64,000 bases of DNA, taken from contig OY998180.1 in the NCBI GenBank assembly GCA_963921935.1, positions 87,045,139-87,109,138 on the forward strand. The letters run 5' to 3'. The notes under the pieces are model-generated. The model searched no databases, was not told the DNA's origin, and saw only the letters and a program-made list of their open reading frames with translations. Position 1 is the first letter of the stretch. Every line of letters starts with the position of its first letter. Made by a program: the position numbers and the translations under genes. Source of the stretch: Galeruca laticollis. Taxonomy: Eukaryota > Arthropoda > Insecta > Coleoptera > Chrysomelidae. Shown here one piece after another: positions 45,067 to 57,694 of the stretch.

Positions 45067-46244
45067 GCTTCCAGGCTGTAATCTTCTAAAATGACACATA
45101 ATGTGGTTTCGCCAAAATTGGCACCTAATAATTGGGCCACTATAGGCTTCTTCATATTAGCGGTATGTAATTATGATTTTTTAAATATTAGGAAGTTTAT
45201 CTTTTCCTTCTTATAACATCCTTATTACGTGTTTTTCAGTTAGGCGTTGTAGATAAAATTCTGTATTCCTATATCCTATTGTCATGTTGATTTTTTTACT
45301 TCCTGAAAGTTTTTGGTAAAGTTTGTCATTTCTTTTCGATGAAAGAACCTACGCTACTGTACGTCATTTTCATCCGACTCTTTGCCTATTTATGCGGTTT
45401 CACAGCCACGATACCACCCGCTGGTGCTTACTTCTGCCCCTCTCGCTAGATAAATATCTCGTCAAAACACTTTGCGATCACATCGGTCAATCGATACACT
45501 TAGTTTCCAGTGAACGGTTTCGAGTTAAAACTGGGCTTGTTTGTGATAGTGCCGTTAGGCAAGTATTAAGAGTCAACAAACAAGTTGAACATTAATCTAA
45601 CAGCCAAGAAATAACAATTTGTCTTGAATAAAAATGATGTCTTTCGATTTTACACTCTAAAATTGAAGTATGAATGCTATTTATATAAGGTTAATAGTAA
45701 GAAGATGGATCGTTCAGAAAATGCGCCTGAGGTATAATTTGAGAATCTAGTTAATTGAGAAATTTCAAAAGGAAAAACCGGAACTATGATCTGCTCGCAG
45801 ATAAATGTAGGTACAGGTGAGGTAGCCAAATACTCTATCGATTGCTAAAATAGTAATTTCGATTTCATTTTTTTTTAAATAGAAGACTGAATAGGTTTCA
45901 GTTAATATCATATGGTTCCAGCAATTCTATTCCTTGTCAATGTCCCAAAAATACATACACTTGATGTTTAATCGAGGTAAGAATTGATGAAATGGCATCA
46001 GAATTACATGATTTCAGATTTCTTTTTTTATATGCGGAAAATATGGTATACAGAATAAAACTATACGATTTGTCTAACTATAAATTGTTTTAGAACTTTG
46101 TTTTATAATGAAGCGAATATATGATCAGTCCAAAAACCTCTTGACTAGGTAAAAATAGGTGACGCAAGTTATAAAAGATGTGATATCAAATTATATTACG
46201 TATAGGGTGACACAAGCACTATATCTAATTTTCAAAATAAAGAA
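45067..46244. other. No recognisable gene
   Basis: AT-rich spacer between the gypsy-type and copia-type elements. A 90-codon open frame at 45323-45595 has no recognised domain. Confidence 0.45.
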
Positions 46245-46421
46245 TGTTGTGAATATGCACTAAAATAGTTTATGTCTATGGTTCTACTTATGTCTGTTAA
46301 AAATAAGAAGTAGAGTATGTATGTAAAAATGGCGATTAAGCGAGTTTAGATATTATGTTGTTTAAAAGATATATATAATAAAAGATATAAAGAAGGTGCC
46401 GGTTTTATTTTCAAAACATCA
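46245..46421 (+). repeat. 5' LTR of the copia-type element
   Basis: It begins TGTTGTGAATATGC and ends ACATCA. It matches the 3' LTR with a handful of substitutions and one short length difference, so the insertion is not very old. Confidence 0.92.
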
Positions 46422-46435
46422 GGTTATGGGCCCAG
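46422..46435 (+). other. Primer-binding site matching an internal half of initiator tRNA-Met
   Basis: GGTTATGGGCCCAG directly follows the LTR. It is complementary to the anticodon-arm region of initiator tRNA-Met, the half-tRNA primer known for Drosophila copia. Confidence 0.85.
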
Positions 46436-46588
46436 GTACCAGGAAACTGTGCAGTACGTTGAAAATTTGATGAATACAAGCTAAAAGTGATACACAGAAA
46501 AAGCCGGGAAAAGGCACGTGGAAAGTTGAAAGATTATACGAAGGTTTCAATAGTTTTCTGGTGGATGAGCAAAATAGGAACAATTAAA

Positions 46589-49500
46589 ATGGATAAAAAG
46601 TTGAATATAGAGCCACTTAATGGTAGAAACTATCATAACTGGAAGTTCAGAGTTGAAATGTTGTTGGCAGAATATGATGTCTCTTGCAATGATTACTTCC
46701 GAAGTAAATGCAACAGTACCAGCAGAACAAAAAAAGGACAACAAAGCAAAATCTATCTTGGTACAATGTGTAGAGGACACAGAGATAGAGAGTCTAAGAG
46801 ATTGTAAAACAGCTTTTCAATTGTGGAACGTACTCAAGGCAAAATATGAGAAGAAAGGACTTCCTGGCCAATTATTTTTGAAAAAGAGACTTCTGAGTAT
46901 GAAATTGAAAGAAAACGAATGTCCTATAAAATTTCTAGAAGTGTTTGAGAACACGGTGAGACAACTGAAAGCTGCAGACGTTAAGTTAGAAGATCAAGAT
47001 TTAATATGTAATCTATCATTGAGTTTACCCGCTTCTTATGACACATTTGTTACTGTTATTGAAAATTTGTCTGATGTAACTTATGGAACTGTCAAATCCA
47101 AATTATTAGCAGAGGTTGAGAAACGAAAAATGAGTAATGAAAAAGATGATATAGTGAAAACACCTACAGCATTCACACCACAGCGAGGTTGCTTCAAATG
47201 TGGTCAAATGGGTCATTACAAAAGAGACTGTCCTCAAAAACGCGGTGGAGAACAAGGGTCCGGAAACCAAAACTTCAATCGAATGATACAATCAGATGAT
47301 GGATTCAACAGAGGGAATTACAGAGGTAATCGATCAGGGTTCAGTAGAAATAGAGGCACACATAGAAGATTTATAGGTGGGAGTAGACTTAATAGTAATT
47401 ATCATAGTAATCAGGTAGAAATGCAAAGAAATGTTCAAAATGATGAAAGTAGTTGTAATAACAATAATGATAGTCTATCAAATAATGTCTGTTTTATGAG
47501 CGATGGTAATTCTGATTTTTGTAATGGTAAAGTAGATTCAAATATTCTTAAATTCTGCATTGATTCAGGCTGTACAGATCACATGGTTTATGATAAAAGC
47601 TATTTCTCCAGTTTGTTAATGTTGAAGGAACCTATAAAAATTGCAGTTGCAAAGGAATCTAGTTTTTTGTTAGCAGTGGGAGTAGGGAATATAGAAGTTC
47701 TTAGCAAAGTAGGCAGTAAAGAGGTAAAATGCACTATTAAAAATGTTTTTCATACTCCGGATTTAAGGAAAAATCTACTTTCTGTAAAAAAACTTGAAAT
47801 GTCCAATATCAAGGTATTATTTGAAAAGGGTCAGGTCAAATTATTTAATGATGAAAACGAAATTTTAGGAATTGGTGAGAGAGGTAGTTTATATGAAATT
47901 TGTTTCCAGTTTTATTTATTAGAGTGTCATAATGTAGAATGTTATGATTCCGATTATTTAAAATGGCATAGGAGATATGCGCATGTGGGTTTTAGTGGTT
48001 CAAAACAGATTATTGAAGGTGACATGGTTAAGGGGGTTGATGGTAATATAAAATTGCATGATATAGATTTTTCCAATTTTACTGCAGTTTAAATGTTGAA
48101 AAATAAGTCAGAAGTTTATGAGAAGTTCTTAGAATACATTAATATGGTAGAGGCAAAATTTACTTGTAAGATCTCAAAGCTTAGAAGTGATAACGGAGGT
48201 GAGTATGTTTCAAATGAAATAAAGAGGTTATGTTTAGAAAAAATGATAATAATTGATTTCACAACGCCATATACGCCACAACAAAATGGCAAGGCAGAAA
48301 GAAAGAATCGTAGTTTAGTCGAAAGAAGTAGAACAATATTAGAAGAATTAGGAATGCCCAAGGAGTTCTGGCATGAAGCAGTGAGAACAGTGAATTATGT
48401 AATGAACAGAGGTATTGCTGCAAATATAAATGTCACACCTGCAGATATATAGAATGGTTACAAACCTGATGTAAGTAACCTGAGAATCTTTGGATGTACC
48501 GCGTATAGTCATGTTCAGAAACAATTTAGAGGTAAGTTTGATCCTACTACTGAGGAATGTGTGATGATTGGATATGCTCCTACAGGATATAGACTCTGGA
48601 ATGTGAACAAAGAAAAAATCATAATAGCTAGGGATGTTAAGTTAAATGAAAACGAATATTGGTTTAAAAAGAAAAATATTTAGGTATGTCTAGATTCAGA
48701 TGTGAATGAACATTTAAAGGTAACAGAACAAAATGATGGTGAAATCGAATTTTATGAGCTTACAAATACAGAACCAAGCGGTAGTGAGAATTATTATGAA
48801 AGGTCAAATGACATAAGAGAAAATAAACGAACAACAAAAATTCCTAAGAAGTATGAAGATTACGAACTTTATATGGCATTTAATGCAAGTTAAAAATCGA
48901 TCTGACAAAAATTTTTGGATAGGTGCGATAAATAAGGAATTGGATTCAGTTTATGAAAACGAAACCTGGAGAGAAGTAGACATTCCTAGAAATAACAAGA
49001 TTTTGGACACAAGGTGGGTTTTTGCTTATAAAAGTTTGGAGAAGGTAGAAAAAGATAAATATAAAGCAAGGTTGGTGGTAAGATGATTTTCACAAGAAAA
49101 AAATATTGATTATGATAATATTCATTCACCCGTAGCAAAAATGTCAACCATTCGTTTACTTTTAATAGTTGGAAATCAGTTGAAATTTTATTTTACACAA
49201 TTGGATGTAAAAAGTGCCTTTTTAAACGGTATTATTGATGATGGTGTATTTATTTATCCTCCAGAAGGTGCTCAGTGTAATCCAAATAAGGTATTTAAAC
49301 TAAAAAAATCACTGTACGGACTGAAACAATCTAGTAGATGTTGGAATAGTAATATTAACTCTTATTTATTGGATATTGGTTTTGAAAGATCTAATAATGA
49401 TTATTGTTTATATGTCATGAATAAAACAGTTTACTTATTGTTGTATGTAGATGACATAATTTAATAAGGACCAGACTTAGTTTTAATAAATAAAATAAAG

Positions 49501-50400
49501 ATCCAACTGATGACGGACTTCAAAATGGTAGATAAAGGAGAACTCAAATATTTTTTGGGATTGTAAATTAAAAATGATAGACACAAAGGTATATTGAGAA
49601 TAAATCAGGAACATTATATTTCTAAACTTATTAAGAGATTCAAAATGTAAGATTGTAAATGTTCACTCATTCCAATAGAACCAAAATTGTATATTGAAGC
49701 ATGTAAAAATGTAGAAGATATTACGAGTAAGCCATATCGTGAATTGTTGGGTTGCATGATGTATTTGATGTTGGGTAACAGGCCAGACATTTGTTTTGCT
49801 CTAAACGTTTTTAGTAGGTTGCAAGACAAGGCTTCTGATTATGCTTGGAACAATTTAAAAACAAAAGTTAGATATCTTAAGGGTACACAAAATTTTGGAT
49901 TAGAATATATTCGTAAAGAGAATAGTTTTCAATTAATGTGTTTTGTAGATTCAGACTGGGTAGGCGACCCGAGTGATCTCAAGACTGTGTCTGGATTTGT
50001 ATTTAAACTTTCTAACAATACCTTGATGTGGGCTACTCGAAAGCAACACTGTATTTCCTGATCTAGCTCAGAGGCTGAACTAATTGCTCTCTGTAATGCA
50101 GTTTCAAAAGGTTTATGGTTTATTAAACTTTTGCAAGATTTCAAAATTGATGTAAAACCTATGTTGATTTATGAGGACAATCAAGGATGTATATCCATAT
50201 TGAACAACCTTGCAAATAACAGAAGGGTGAGGCATATTGACATTAAATATAATTTTGTTTCAGAATATATGAATAATAATGTCATAGAAATTTAGTATAT
50301 CCCAACTGATAAGCAAATAGCAGATATACTAACAAAAGGTTTGAAGCATGTTTCTTTTGTTAAATTTAGAGATGATTTAGGTGTTAAGAATTTAGAGTAG
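46589..50400 (+). pseudogene. Copia-type gag-pol polyprotein, broken
   Basis: The ATG at 46589 opens MDKKLNIEPLNGRNYHNWKF. A frameshift near 46676 leads to the rest of gag and the CCHC knuckle CFKCGQMGHYKRDC (47191). The aspartic protease has CIDSGCTDHMV (47556). The pre-integrase part (WHRRYAHVG) is followed by a deletion near 48090 that removes the zinc-binding cysteines and the first integrase aspartate. The second aspartate (SDNGGEYVS) and the glutamate (QQNGKAERKN) remain. The reverse transcriptase shows DTRWVFAYK, LDVKSAFLNG and YVDDII. RNase H shows CFVDSDWVGD and SSSEAELIAL. A second frameshift lies near 48890, and stops occur near 48450, 48680, 49084, 49462, 49565, 49648, 50059 and 50293. 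The ending (DILTKGLKH...GVKNLE) is typical of copia. Confidence 0.92.
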
Positions 50401-50418
50401 AAGATTTTTGAACATTTT

Positions 50419-50430
50419 AGTGAGGGGGGG
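50419..50430 (+). other. Polypurine tract
   Basis: AGTGAGGGGGGG lies immediately before the 3' LTR and would prime plus-strand synthesis. Confidence 0.8.
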
Positions 50431-50611
50431 TGTTGGGAATATGCACTAAATAGTTTATGTCTATGGTTCTACTTATGTTAGTAAATCTGTTAAGAAGAAG
50501 TAGAGTATGTATGTGAGAATGGCGATTTAGCGAGTTTAGATATTATGTTGTTTAAAAGATATATATAATAAAAGATATGAAGAAGATGCCGGTTTTATTT
50601 TCAAAACATCA
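50431..50611 (+). repeat. 3' LTR of the copia-type element
   Basis: It begins TGTTGGGAATATGC and ends ACATCA. It carries an AATAAAAG that could serve as polyadenylation signal. Confidence 0.92.
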
Positions 50612-50730
50612 AGATATGGCTACATATTTACACTAGTAGATGAGTAACATGGTTTCTGGGAAGCAAGTCAGCCATGTTGGATTTCGTAACCAAGAACCGC
50701 ACGCACCGGAAGTGACGTCACGCTTAATCT

Positions 50731-50860
50731 GTCGTCCATCTTGTGTTATGTGATGCGCGTCTTCTCTCATGTGTTCCGTGTCATCCATCTTGTGTTCTGT
50801 GGTATGACATCATCAGTCATGTGCTCCACGTCGTCCATTTTTTATTCCATGTCAACATGT
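50731..50860. repeat. Short ~50-bp tandem repeat
   Basis: GTC(G/A)TCCATCTTGTGTT-like phrases start at 50731, 50780 and 50830, each followed by a related TGTG/CATG-rich segment. Three decaying copies lie in a locally GC-richer patch. Confidence 0.65.
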
Positions 50861-52885
50861 ATTTTGTATATAGTGTGACCTAGGTCGTCAAATAATTTAT
50901 TTTGTTATTGTGGAACATGTCCCCGTTGTGTTACTTAGAACGCACTACCCCGTATCTTTGTAACGCATTTCTCAGTGAAGTGTTTATGTATATGTTGATC
51001 TGCCGTGTATAATTGTTGAGTATCGCAAAGCTATTGGTTAATGAACGCTTTGACATCTTGAGAGCATTCTAATTGGTTGGCTGGATGGAACATGATTAAA
51101 AAATTGTTTGCGGTAGCATTCATTATTCGTTGGGGATAGAGTGGTGTACGGCGTTGAATTCCCGTCACATTTTCGGATGAAATAATTGAGTATTTCACCT
51201 TATAATAATGGATGACCGATTGGTGACACATATTTCCCGGGTATCGTTTGAGATTTTGGGAGTTGTTTGGAGATTATAGACCCGTAGAAATGCGATATTT
51301 TTTGGGATTAGATAGTTCAACGCCATAGGTGCTTTTTTATGGTGTAATTTCAGTTCGGATATTAATTTGTGAGTACTAGAATGTTTTTATAGTTTCATTA
51401 ACTAGATTGTTCCCAATTATGTCTAGAGAATTTGTCCATTATCTGACGAAATGATGTTTTCTCTATATCTGCATACAAAAACTTCATGTTAGAGGGAAAT
51501 TATCATTTGAAAAGGGCCTTGATCACATCTAGGGTAATAACAGCCCTATATTAGGACTCAATCTGGCCAATTGGTAAGAAATATTACAGTTTTTTTGTAT
51601 AGATGAATATTCTAGTAATTTTAATGCGCCATATTTTTGGCTAATGCACTTTCTTTGTTGGCTGGAGATCAACTGCTTTTATAGCTGTTAGATACTCAAT
51701 TCATATTGGCTTCACATAAGTTGGTATTTTTTTGATAAATATATAACAATGATAGTTAACATATTAAGCTCAATTAGCATTATAATTTTCTGGTCAAATA
51801 TGAAATATAGTAGTTCATTTGTCAACTTTCGCCAGCAATATTAATATTAGTCGATTAAGCTTTACGATTTATAGAAGTCTTACTCGTATGAGTTTATTAG
51901 ATATTTTAGTTCATAGATCAGTGATGGAAATTACTCGTACAGGGTATATGACTGTCAGAGAAAGTTAATCGTTTAGGGGGTAAAGTTTAGCTAGAGGGAT
52001 TTCATGTTGAGCATTGAGTCTGACATAAAATGTATAGACTATTAACATATTTCTTGTTTAAGGGTTTTGTTATCTTTTCTTCTCTTCTGTTCTTCTTCTC
52101 TTCTTTCTTTTGCTTCTCCTATTTCTAGTTTTCATTTTGTATGGGCCAACTTTGAGTCACATCAACTTATATAGGGGTTAATTTGGATTTTTACCGTGAA
52201 CTTGAAGAGTACGATATGGGTTCGTACATCATGCTACAGAAGTAGGAGTTGGTAGTCACCGCTAGCAACCATCGAAGAAACTGTGGATGTTACGCAAGTT
52301 TGAAACTTTGACTTGTTTAAGTACAATTGAATTTTCCCTAAAATATTTGTTTATAATATCAGTCAGTGTATGCTGTAGATAACGGATATTTCCTGTTACC
52401 GTAAGCCACTTGTGGTAGTCAGTTTATGATACTCATGTAGATCAAGTATTACAAATACTGTGATCAACGTATATTATTCGATTAAACTTGTCTAACCATT
52501 TATACTTTGCATTGTGGATTGGTAATAACTACACCCATTGTAAGATTTTGTAAGCGTTACTGTGGCTTTTTAACTTTAATATTTTGAGTTATTCGAGTTG
52601 GAGGTAGTAAGCTTATGAGCTCATATGATATTGCGCCATATTATATTTTAATAATTATTTTTCAAATTTCATATTTAACTACGTAAACGTTATTCTGTGC
52701 CATAGATACGTATGGTATACTGTATTGATTTAACCCTATTGGGTATTCGGGACTCATGTATATAGTTTTCTCATTTTTATGGGGTAATCGAGTACTCGGT
52801 TTGAGGAGTTTTATTTGTATGTAGATACTGGTTTGTACATATTTATACCCAACGAACAATCCAGGCTGTAACGTAAGATTTCCAT
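50861..52885. other. No recognisable gene
   Basis: About 2 kb of AT-rich DNA with no domain, transposon end or structured repeat that I could identify. Confidence 0.45.
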
Positions 52886-53029
52886 TAGGGAGAATTATAG
52901 GATTTTATTAAGGGGGTTTTATAGGATTTTAGTTGGGGGGAATTATAGGACTTTACTTGGGGGGTTCTATTGGATTTTACTTGGGGGGATATATAGAATT
53001 TTAATAGAGAGATTTGAAGGATTTTAAAG
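52886..53029. repeat. ~24-bp minisatellite, six units
   Basis: Units of the form TGGGGGGAATTATAGGATTT repeat about six times, with G-runs of five or six that decay towards the right end. Confidence 0.8.
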
Positions 53030-53600
53030 TACTATTGGGTACTAGTGAGTACAGCCTGTCAATAACTCCTTAGTGAAAATTGTGGTACTCGGGCATTGAG
53101 CTACTACTGGGGGTGGTTACATGGGCTATCAAGGTACGAGATACATTTTGCTTGGGGTATTTGTATATATATTTTTTGTTTATCATTCAACCAAGGGGGG
53201 ATTTCACTTACCAATGAAAAATTATGGTTAGGATTTATGGGTCTTTTAGGACATTTGGAGATTTATTGTATTTTTTGTGATACATTGTACGTACTATTTA
53301 TAGTAGAGGAATGTCTGTAAGATTCTCTCAATAAAACTAAGCCATTTAATTAAACTTAGACTTGGTAAGTGATATCTGACTTTTATTTCGCCACCTATTT
53401 GGTAGTCTTAGGGTAAGAAAACTTGTGTAGATAGTTGTCGGGAGGCAAGATTGCCTGGCGCTCCTTTACACTTTATTTAGTCTACGAATAATAGACCCTC
53501 TCGTCTCCGCAATAGTTAGTAGCAACGCCTAAAAGCGTACAGTATGCACCGAGCTTTAGGTTGACGAATCTTAGAGTGAATAACGATAGGTGGCAAACAG
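53030..53600. other. No recognisable gene
   Basis: An open frame of 74 codons at 53096-53320 is rich in Tyr, Cys, Gly and Phe and has no recognised family. I do not call it. Confidence 0.4.
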
Positions 53601-53731
53601 GAGATTTCAAGTGCCGTAGATTATATCTTTAGACAGCAGACAACACAAACAACATATCCATTAAACCGAATGCAACCTACTAGACTTCCACAAGGATCAA
53701 TACAATCAATAGCAACAGCAACAGCAGCAGC

Positions 53732-53854
53732 ATGTTCTACAGCATAGAAAATGAACTAAATAATATATTTTCAATGACATGTATAATTTTATTATTCATA
53801 CTAGTTTTATTAATTAAAATTCTATCAAAAATTGTTAAGCGTAGAATTAAATAG
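53732..53854 (+). CDS. Small ORF encoding a single-span membrane peptide (40 aa)
   Basis: The ATG at 53732 gives a short N-terminus, a strongly hydrophobic stretch (IILLFILVLLIKIL) and a basic tail (KIVKRRIK) before TAG. The pattern is a plausible single transmembrane helix with a cytoplasmic positive end. It lies about 170 bases from, and convergent with, the Polinton-like capsid remnant. Small hydrophobic proteins do occur in such elements. An overlapping frame from 53670 (QPTRLPQGSIQSIATA...) is also open but has no hydrophobic pattern. Whether either is translated is unknown. Confidence 0.35.
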   Translation: MFYSIENELNNIFSMTCIILLFILVLLIKILSKIVKRRIK

Positions 53855-54023
53855 TCTTGTAATATATCAGCTGATGAGTAGATATGAGGTGTTTTAATAA
53901 AAATCTCCACTCACTTCAAAAAACAATTTATTATTATTATTATTATAATATTTATGAAGGTGATATAGTATTTTTAAAAACCATTTCAACAGTATATGAC
54001 GTATCATCAAACTTGCAGACGTT

Positions 54024-54850
54024 CTAATTTAAATTCTGGTCAAATTCGGTGAGGGGGAAGTACTCCATTTCGCAGTCGTGTATTATGATGCAATATACTT
54101 TGGTATTTTCAGGGAAACCAATGTTTGCTACAATGTCAAGTTTTACATCAGTAGATGCCTTCATGCTTTCCTCTTGTCTTAGGCAACCGATAACAAACAA
54201 TGCACGCTTCTTGGAAGAGGAATAATCCAACATAGGTCGCTTCTGTATCGAATACATATAGCTAGGATAAAACTCAGTATAGTTGAAATAGGCCTCACAG
54301 TAGTCGTTTTTAGTGAAGTCCAACTGCATTCTTGTATTGTGCCAATATTCCCCATTTAGCGATAGTCGAATAATTTGAATGTCGGCGTTATTGAATAAAG
54401 TTGGGTCGGCTGTGGTGTTGTCACTTTTGTTGGTTTGAAAGAAAACAATAACATAACGATGTTTATCGACTGAAGTTGTACGAGTAGTTTTTACAGCCCA
54501 AACTTCACGTCTAGCATTTTTGGTGATGGCTGGTATTTCATGTATCTCTTTCTATATGGAATAAATATAGGCTGCTCCTTTTGAATGGCCTTCATAAGTT
54601 CCAACATGATATCATCATTAGGATAAATATGCTTGATTTTCAATTCGATGTTGGTAATGTTCATGCTAACAGTTGTAGTGGAAGTCATACCAGCAACGTT
54701 TTTTTCTGTGATATGTACACGATCATTATAGTTTCGAGCTCGAACCAAACGTATGGTTTTTTGTCCACATGTAATCATAGGATACTCATTGAAAATATGC
54801 TTGAGAGGTACCCAATGATAGTATTAAATCTAAAAGACAACAACTCTTGA
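54024..54850 (-). pseudogene. Polinton/Maverick-type major capsid protein (F54H12.2-like), fragment
   Basis: The minus strand carries two frames that together match the C-terminal portion of the F54H12.2-like proteins, which correspond to the double jelly-roll capsid of Polinton-type elements. The upstream piece has IRLVRARNYNDRV and a segment resembling the IFIPYRKRYM region. A frame change near 54490 leads to the second piece, with LDFTKNDYCEAYF, VIGCLRQEES and the C-terminal VYCIIIHDCEMEYFPLTEF. The N-terminal part is absent or unreadable beyond about 54850. No polymerase, integrase, ATPase or protease of such an element is seen nearby. This is an isolated, non-functional relic. The family call is from memory of motif wording. 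Confidence 0.65.
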
Positions 54851-54962
54851 TATCAGATTAAAATTTATAAGTTACAATACATACTTTCTACATGAGATAA
54901 TTCATCGGGAGAATGTGACAAGAATTTTATTATATTTTCTCTGGTTACTGGTGGACTACTAA

Positions 54963-55318
54963 TTTTGGCTATAACTCCACAAAGCTACACATGAAATCTC
55001 AAATATTATTCACTTTTAGAAATATCTTGAATAAAGCTACAAAAAACATGGAGGGTATTTTTTCTCTATTTGGTGTCAAAACCCGTATCAATTGGAAAAC
55101 ACTTGAAAAAACGAAAAAAAATCAAAGGTTGGACCGCTCATTTTGGTTATAACTCCACAAGGGTACACCAAGTGTCTGAAATATTATATACCCTTGGAAA
55201 GGACTTGAGTATAGCTATAATATAAAAAGTTGTGTATTTTGTCTCTATCTGAGGTCAAAAACGCATAAATTGGAAAAAACTTAAAACCCCATGTTTCGAA
55301 ATTTTAGTTGGCCATTAA
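54963..55318. repeat. ~178-bp tandem duplication, two diverged copies
   Basis: TTTTGG(C/T)TATAACTCCACAA begins at 54963 and again at 55141. The following sequence is alignable (AAATATTA..., GAATAAAGCTA/GAGTATAGCTA, TTTTTCTCTAT/TTTTGTCTCTAT, CAATTGGAAAA). No coding sequence is seen. Confidence 0.72.
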
Positions 55319-57690
55319 TACCCCAAAAGGATTTTTTCAGGGATCGTGGTATGATGCGATCATAATAACTTTTTGGCCTCGATCATACTGCAAAGTTTCA
55401 TCGAAATCGTTAGAGCCGTTACAATGTTGGCACAAATATATATATACCGAGAAACTACTTGAAACGTAATACCTGTATCTCAGCTTTATGTACAGCTAGG
55501 AGGCTGCAAATTTTACTGTAGCACCAAGTCAACTGATAGAATTCTATCGTGATCGGTGAACGTTTTACCATTTTTTGGCCATTTTAAAATTGACATTCTG
55601 TATGAAAAAACATTTACAATATTAATTGAGTGACTTTTCTTGAGTGACTTTTCATGGTTTTATATACATGTTGCCGTCAGTTTGTATTTGGTTTTTTCGG
55701 TGTGGTAGTTTTTGTGTACTTCTGTCACTCGGCAACTATAGTTGCCTGTAATATTCTCTCGAAAATATTGCGCAATATATGGTATGTTGGCGAGCTCGGA
55801 GACGATGTTCAATAAGAAGTTAGCGAGTCAGTGCATAGACAATACTTGAGTTAGTAATATAGTTTCGTACCGAACAGTTGGTGCATTTTCCATTAATGAA
55901 GATAATTAGAGATATGGATTGATAGAATGCAGCAGGATTAGCTGAGCTTACGCACGAGTTTTTATGTCGATTTGTGTAAAGCATGACATACAAAATAAAA
56001 AGACTCAAGAAGTCAATTATTCACCGAAAACAAATTCCTCAAGATGTTCTACAAAATTCAATTAAAGTAGTCTTAGTTATATTATAAAGAACATAAGAGT
56101 TGAACATAGAATTCCCGCACGGTTACTGAAACTGTTAATAATTCTTTTGTGGGATATCTGTATTCTGTAGAAACGTGGTATACGTTTATAGCAAGTTTAA
56201 CTCCAATATCACTTAAAAAATATTCGTTACATCCTCCACTTTTTGTTGAAAATATTCAATATTGATTTAAGCTAATTTTCATTCAAGAGGCAACTCTCTC
56301 AAAATACAATTTCTTCACTATTTCATATTCTCACCAGGAGTTATTCCACTATATATATTTATCTACTCTCTACAGGCCATCGTCTAAACTTAAGGAGGGA
56401 TTTGGGACGTCCCAAAACCGCTTCGGACTAAAGAGATTGACAATATTAACTCTTTCAGCACTTTATTGACTGACGGAAAAGAGGATCTGGGATAGCAATA
56501 ATGAAATTTTACAGGTAATATTGCTGCTCCATATAGGGAAGTGTCATTTTATCTGTAAATATCATTTGCATGAATCTAATTTGATGATTTTCTTCAAAAT
56601 ACTTTTGAATGTTTGATAAAAAAAATGATCACTGAGTGGCGTAAATATGAATAAACTGATGACATGTTTTAAGATATGAAAAAAATGTAGAACCATCAAT
56701 AATTCAAAATAAATCAAATAAACTGAAAATATACCAGATTCAACATTAAACTGCCTCACTAATTTGCCTTTGATGAAGTTTCACGTCCATGTAAAATTTT
56801 TGTGATTAAAAGAAAATGGCCAAAGTTTGCATAAAAAATTTAATTTTTCGAATATCTAAGGGCAGGAAGGGCATTAGGACATTTTTTTTCGGGGAAAGAT
56901 CTGTATGTACTATCCTTCTTTTAAATTAATTGATTTCTAAGGAAATCATAAACTACCTTACTACAGTGCTATGGTTAAGTCAGCTTATAATTGAAAGATG
57001 ATTGTGTAATAAATAAGAATATTTGTCCACATTTCAGCGTTCAGTACTGGCGATTGTTGATCAATTTATGCAATGAAAAGATGATATCTATTTTATTTTC
57101 TACTTAAATGTTTGGTTCAGCAATATCTTCATGTCTTCGAGAATATAATAAAAGGTCCCCGTAATCTTGTTTGGACGATGTTCAAACAACTATTTCTGTG
57201 GTAATCACGTAGCTAGGATTTTTATTTTCAAGATTATAATTAATAATATTATGAATGTTATGTTATACGTATTCAAAACCTTAATTATTTAGTAAGGTAT
57301 ACCTGTCAATGCGGTTTGCTAGAATGCAGATTCATATTCTTTGATAACGTATAAGAAATTCAGCGGTTCGATTATTCACATCATAACCAGAGACTGAAAA
57401 ATAGAAAAATGTGAAAAACCACGTGGTGTTTTGTGTAAGAAGCAAAACAACTACTGATTATTAGTAAATAATGGAGTTTCTCACTATGTAAGGACATTAT
57501 TCAGTAACTAGGGTGAAGTCGCCAAAATCGTACCGTTGCCAAAATCGTACCACTGTAATTTTTCAAATTAGACGATAAATTAAACATCTATCGGACGTTG
57601 TTATAGTATCTAACTAGTGTCAGTTGCATTGTATAATCGTTTTGCACCAGTTGTGTTTCGATAAGCGGGAAATGCAAGTTTAAATAATTC
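55319..57690. other. No recognisable gene
   Basis: About 2.4 kb of AT-rich sequence. Only short chance open frames are present; a duplicated GAGTGACTTTTC near 55630-55650 is the only local repeat noticed. Confidence 0.45.
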
Positions 57691-57694
57691 GGCT

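Larger units (their letters stand above)
46245..50611 (+). mobile_element. Ty1/copia-type LTR retrotransposon, degenerate
   Basis: Short LTRs (177 and 181 bases) bracket a single gag-pol region in copia order: gag, protease, integrase, reverse transcriptase, RNase H. A tRNA-Met-type primer site follows the 5' LTR and a G-rich polypurine tract precedes the 3' LTR. The flanking 5-mers (AAGAA and AGATA) do not match, so no target duplication is claimed. Confidence 0.92.

Noticed and set aside
45323..45595. 90-codon open frame between two retrotransposons.
   Set aside because: No domain, no homologous copy in the window, and length within chance expectation for such a region.
53096..53320. 74-codon open frame right of the minisatellite.
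   Set aside because: Composition follows the local G- and T-rich sequence; no recognised family.
53868..53920. CTGATGAG near 53,870 as another hammerhead.
   Set aside because: No GAAAC box or pairing helices follow at a suitable distance.
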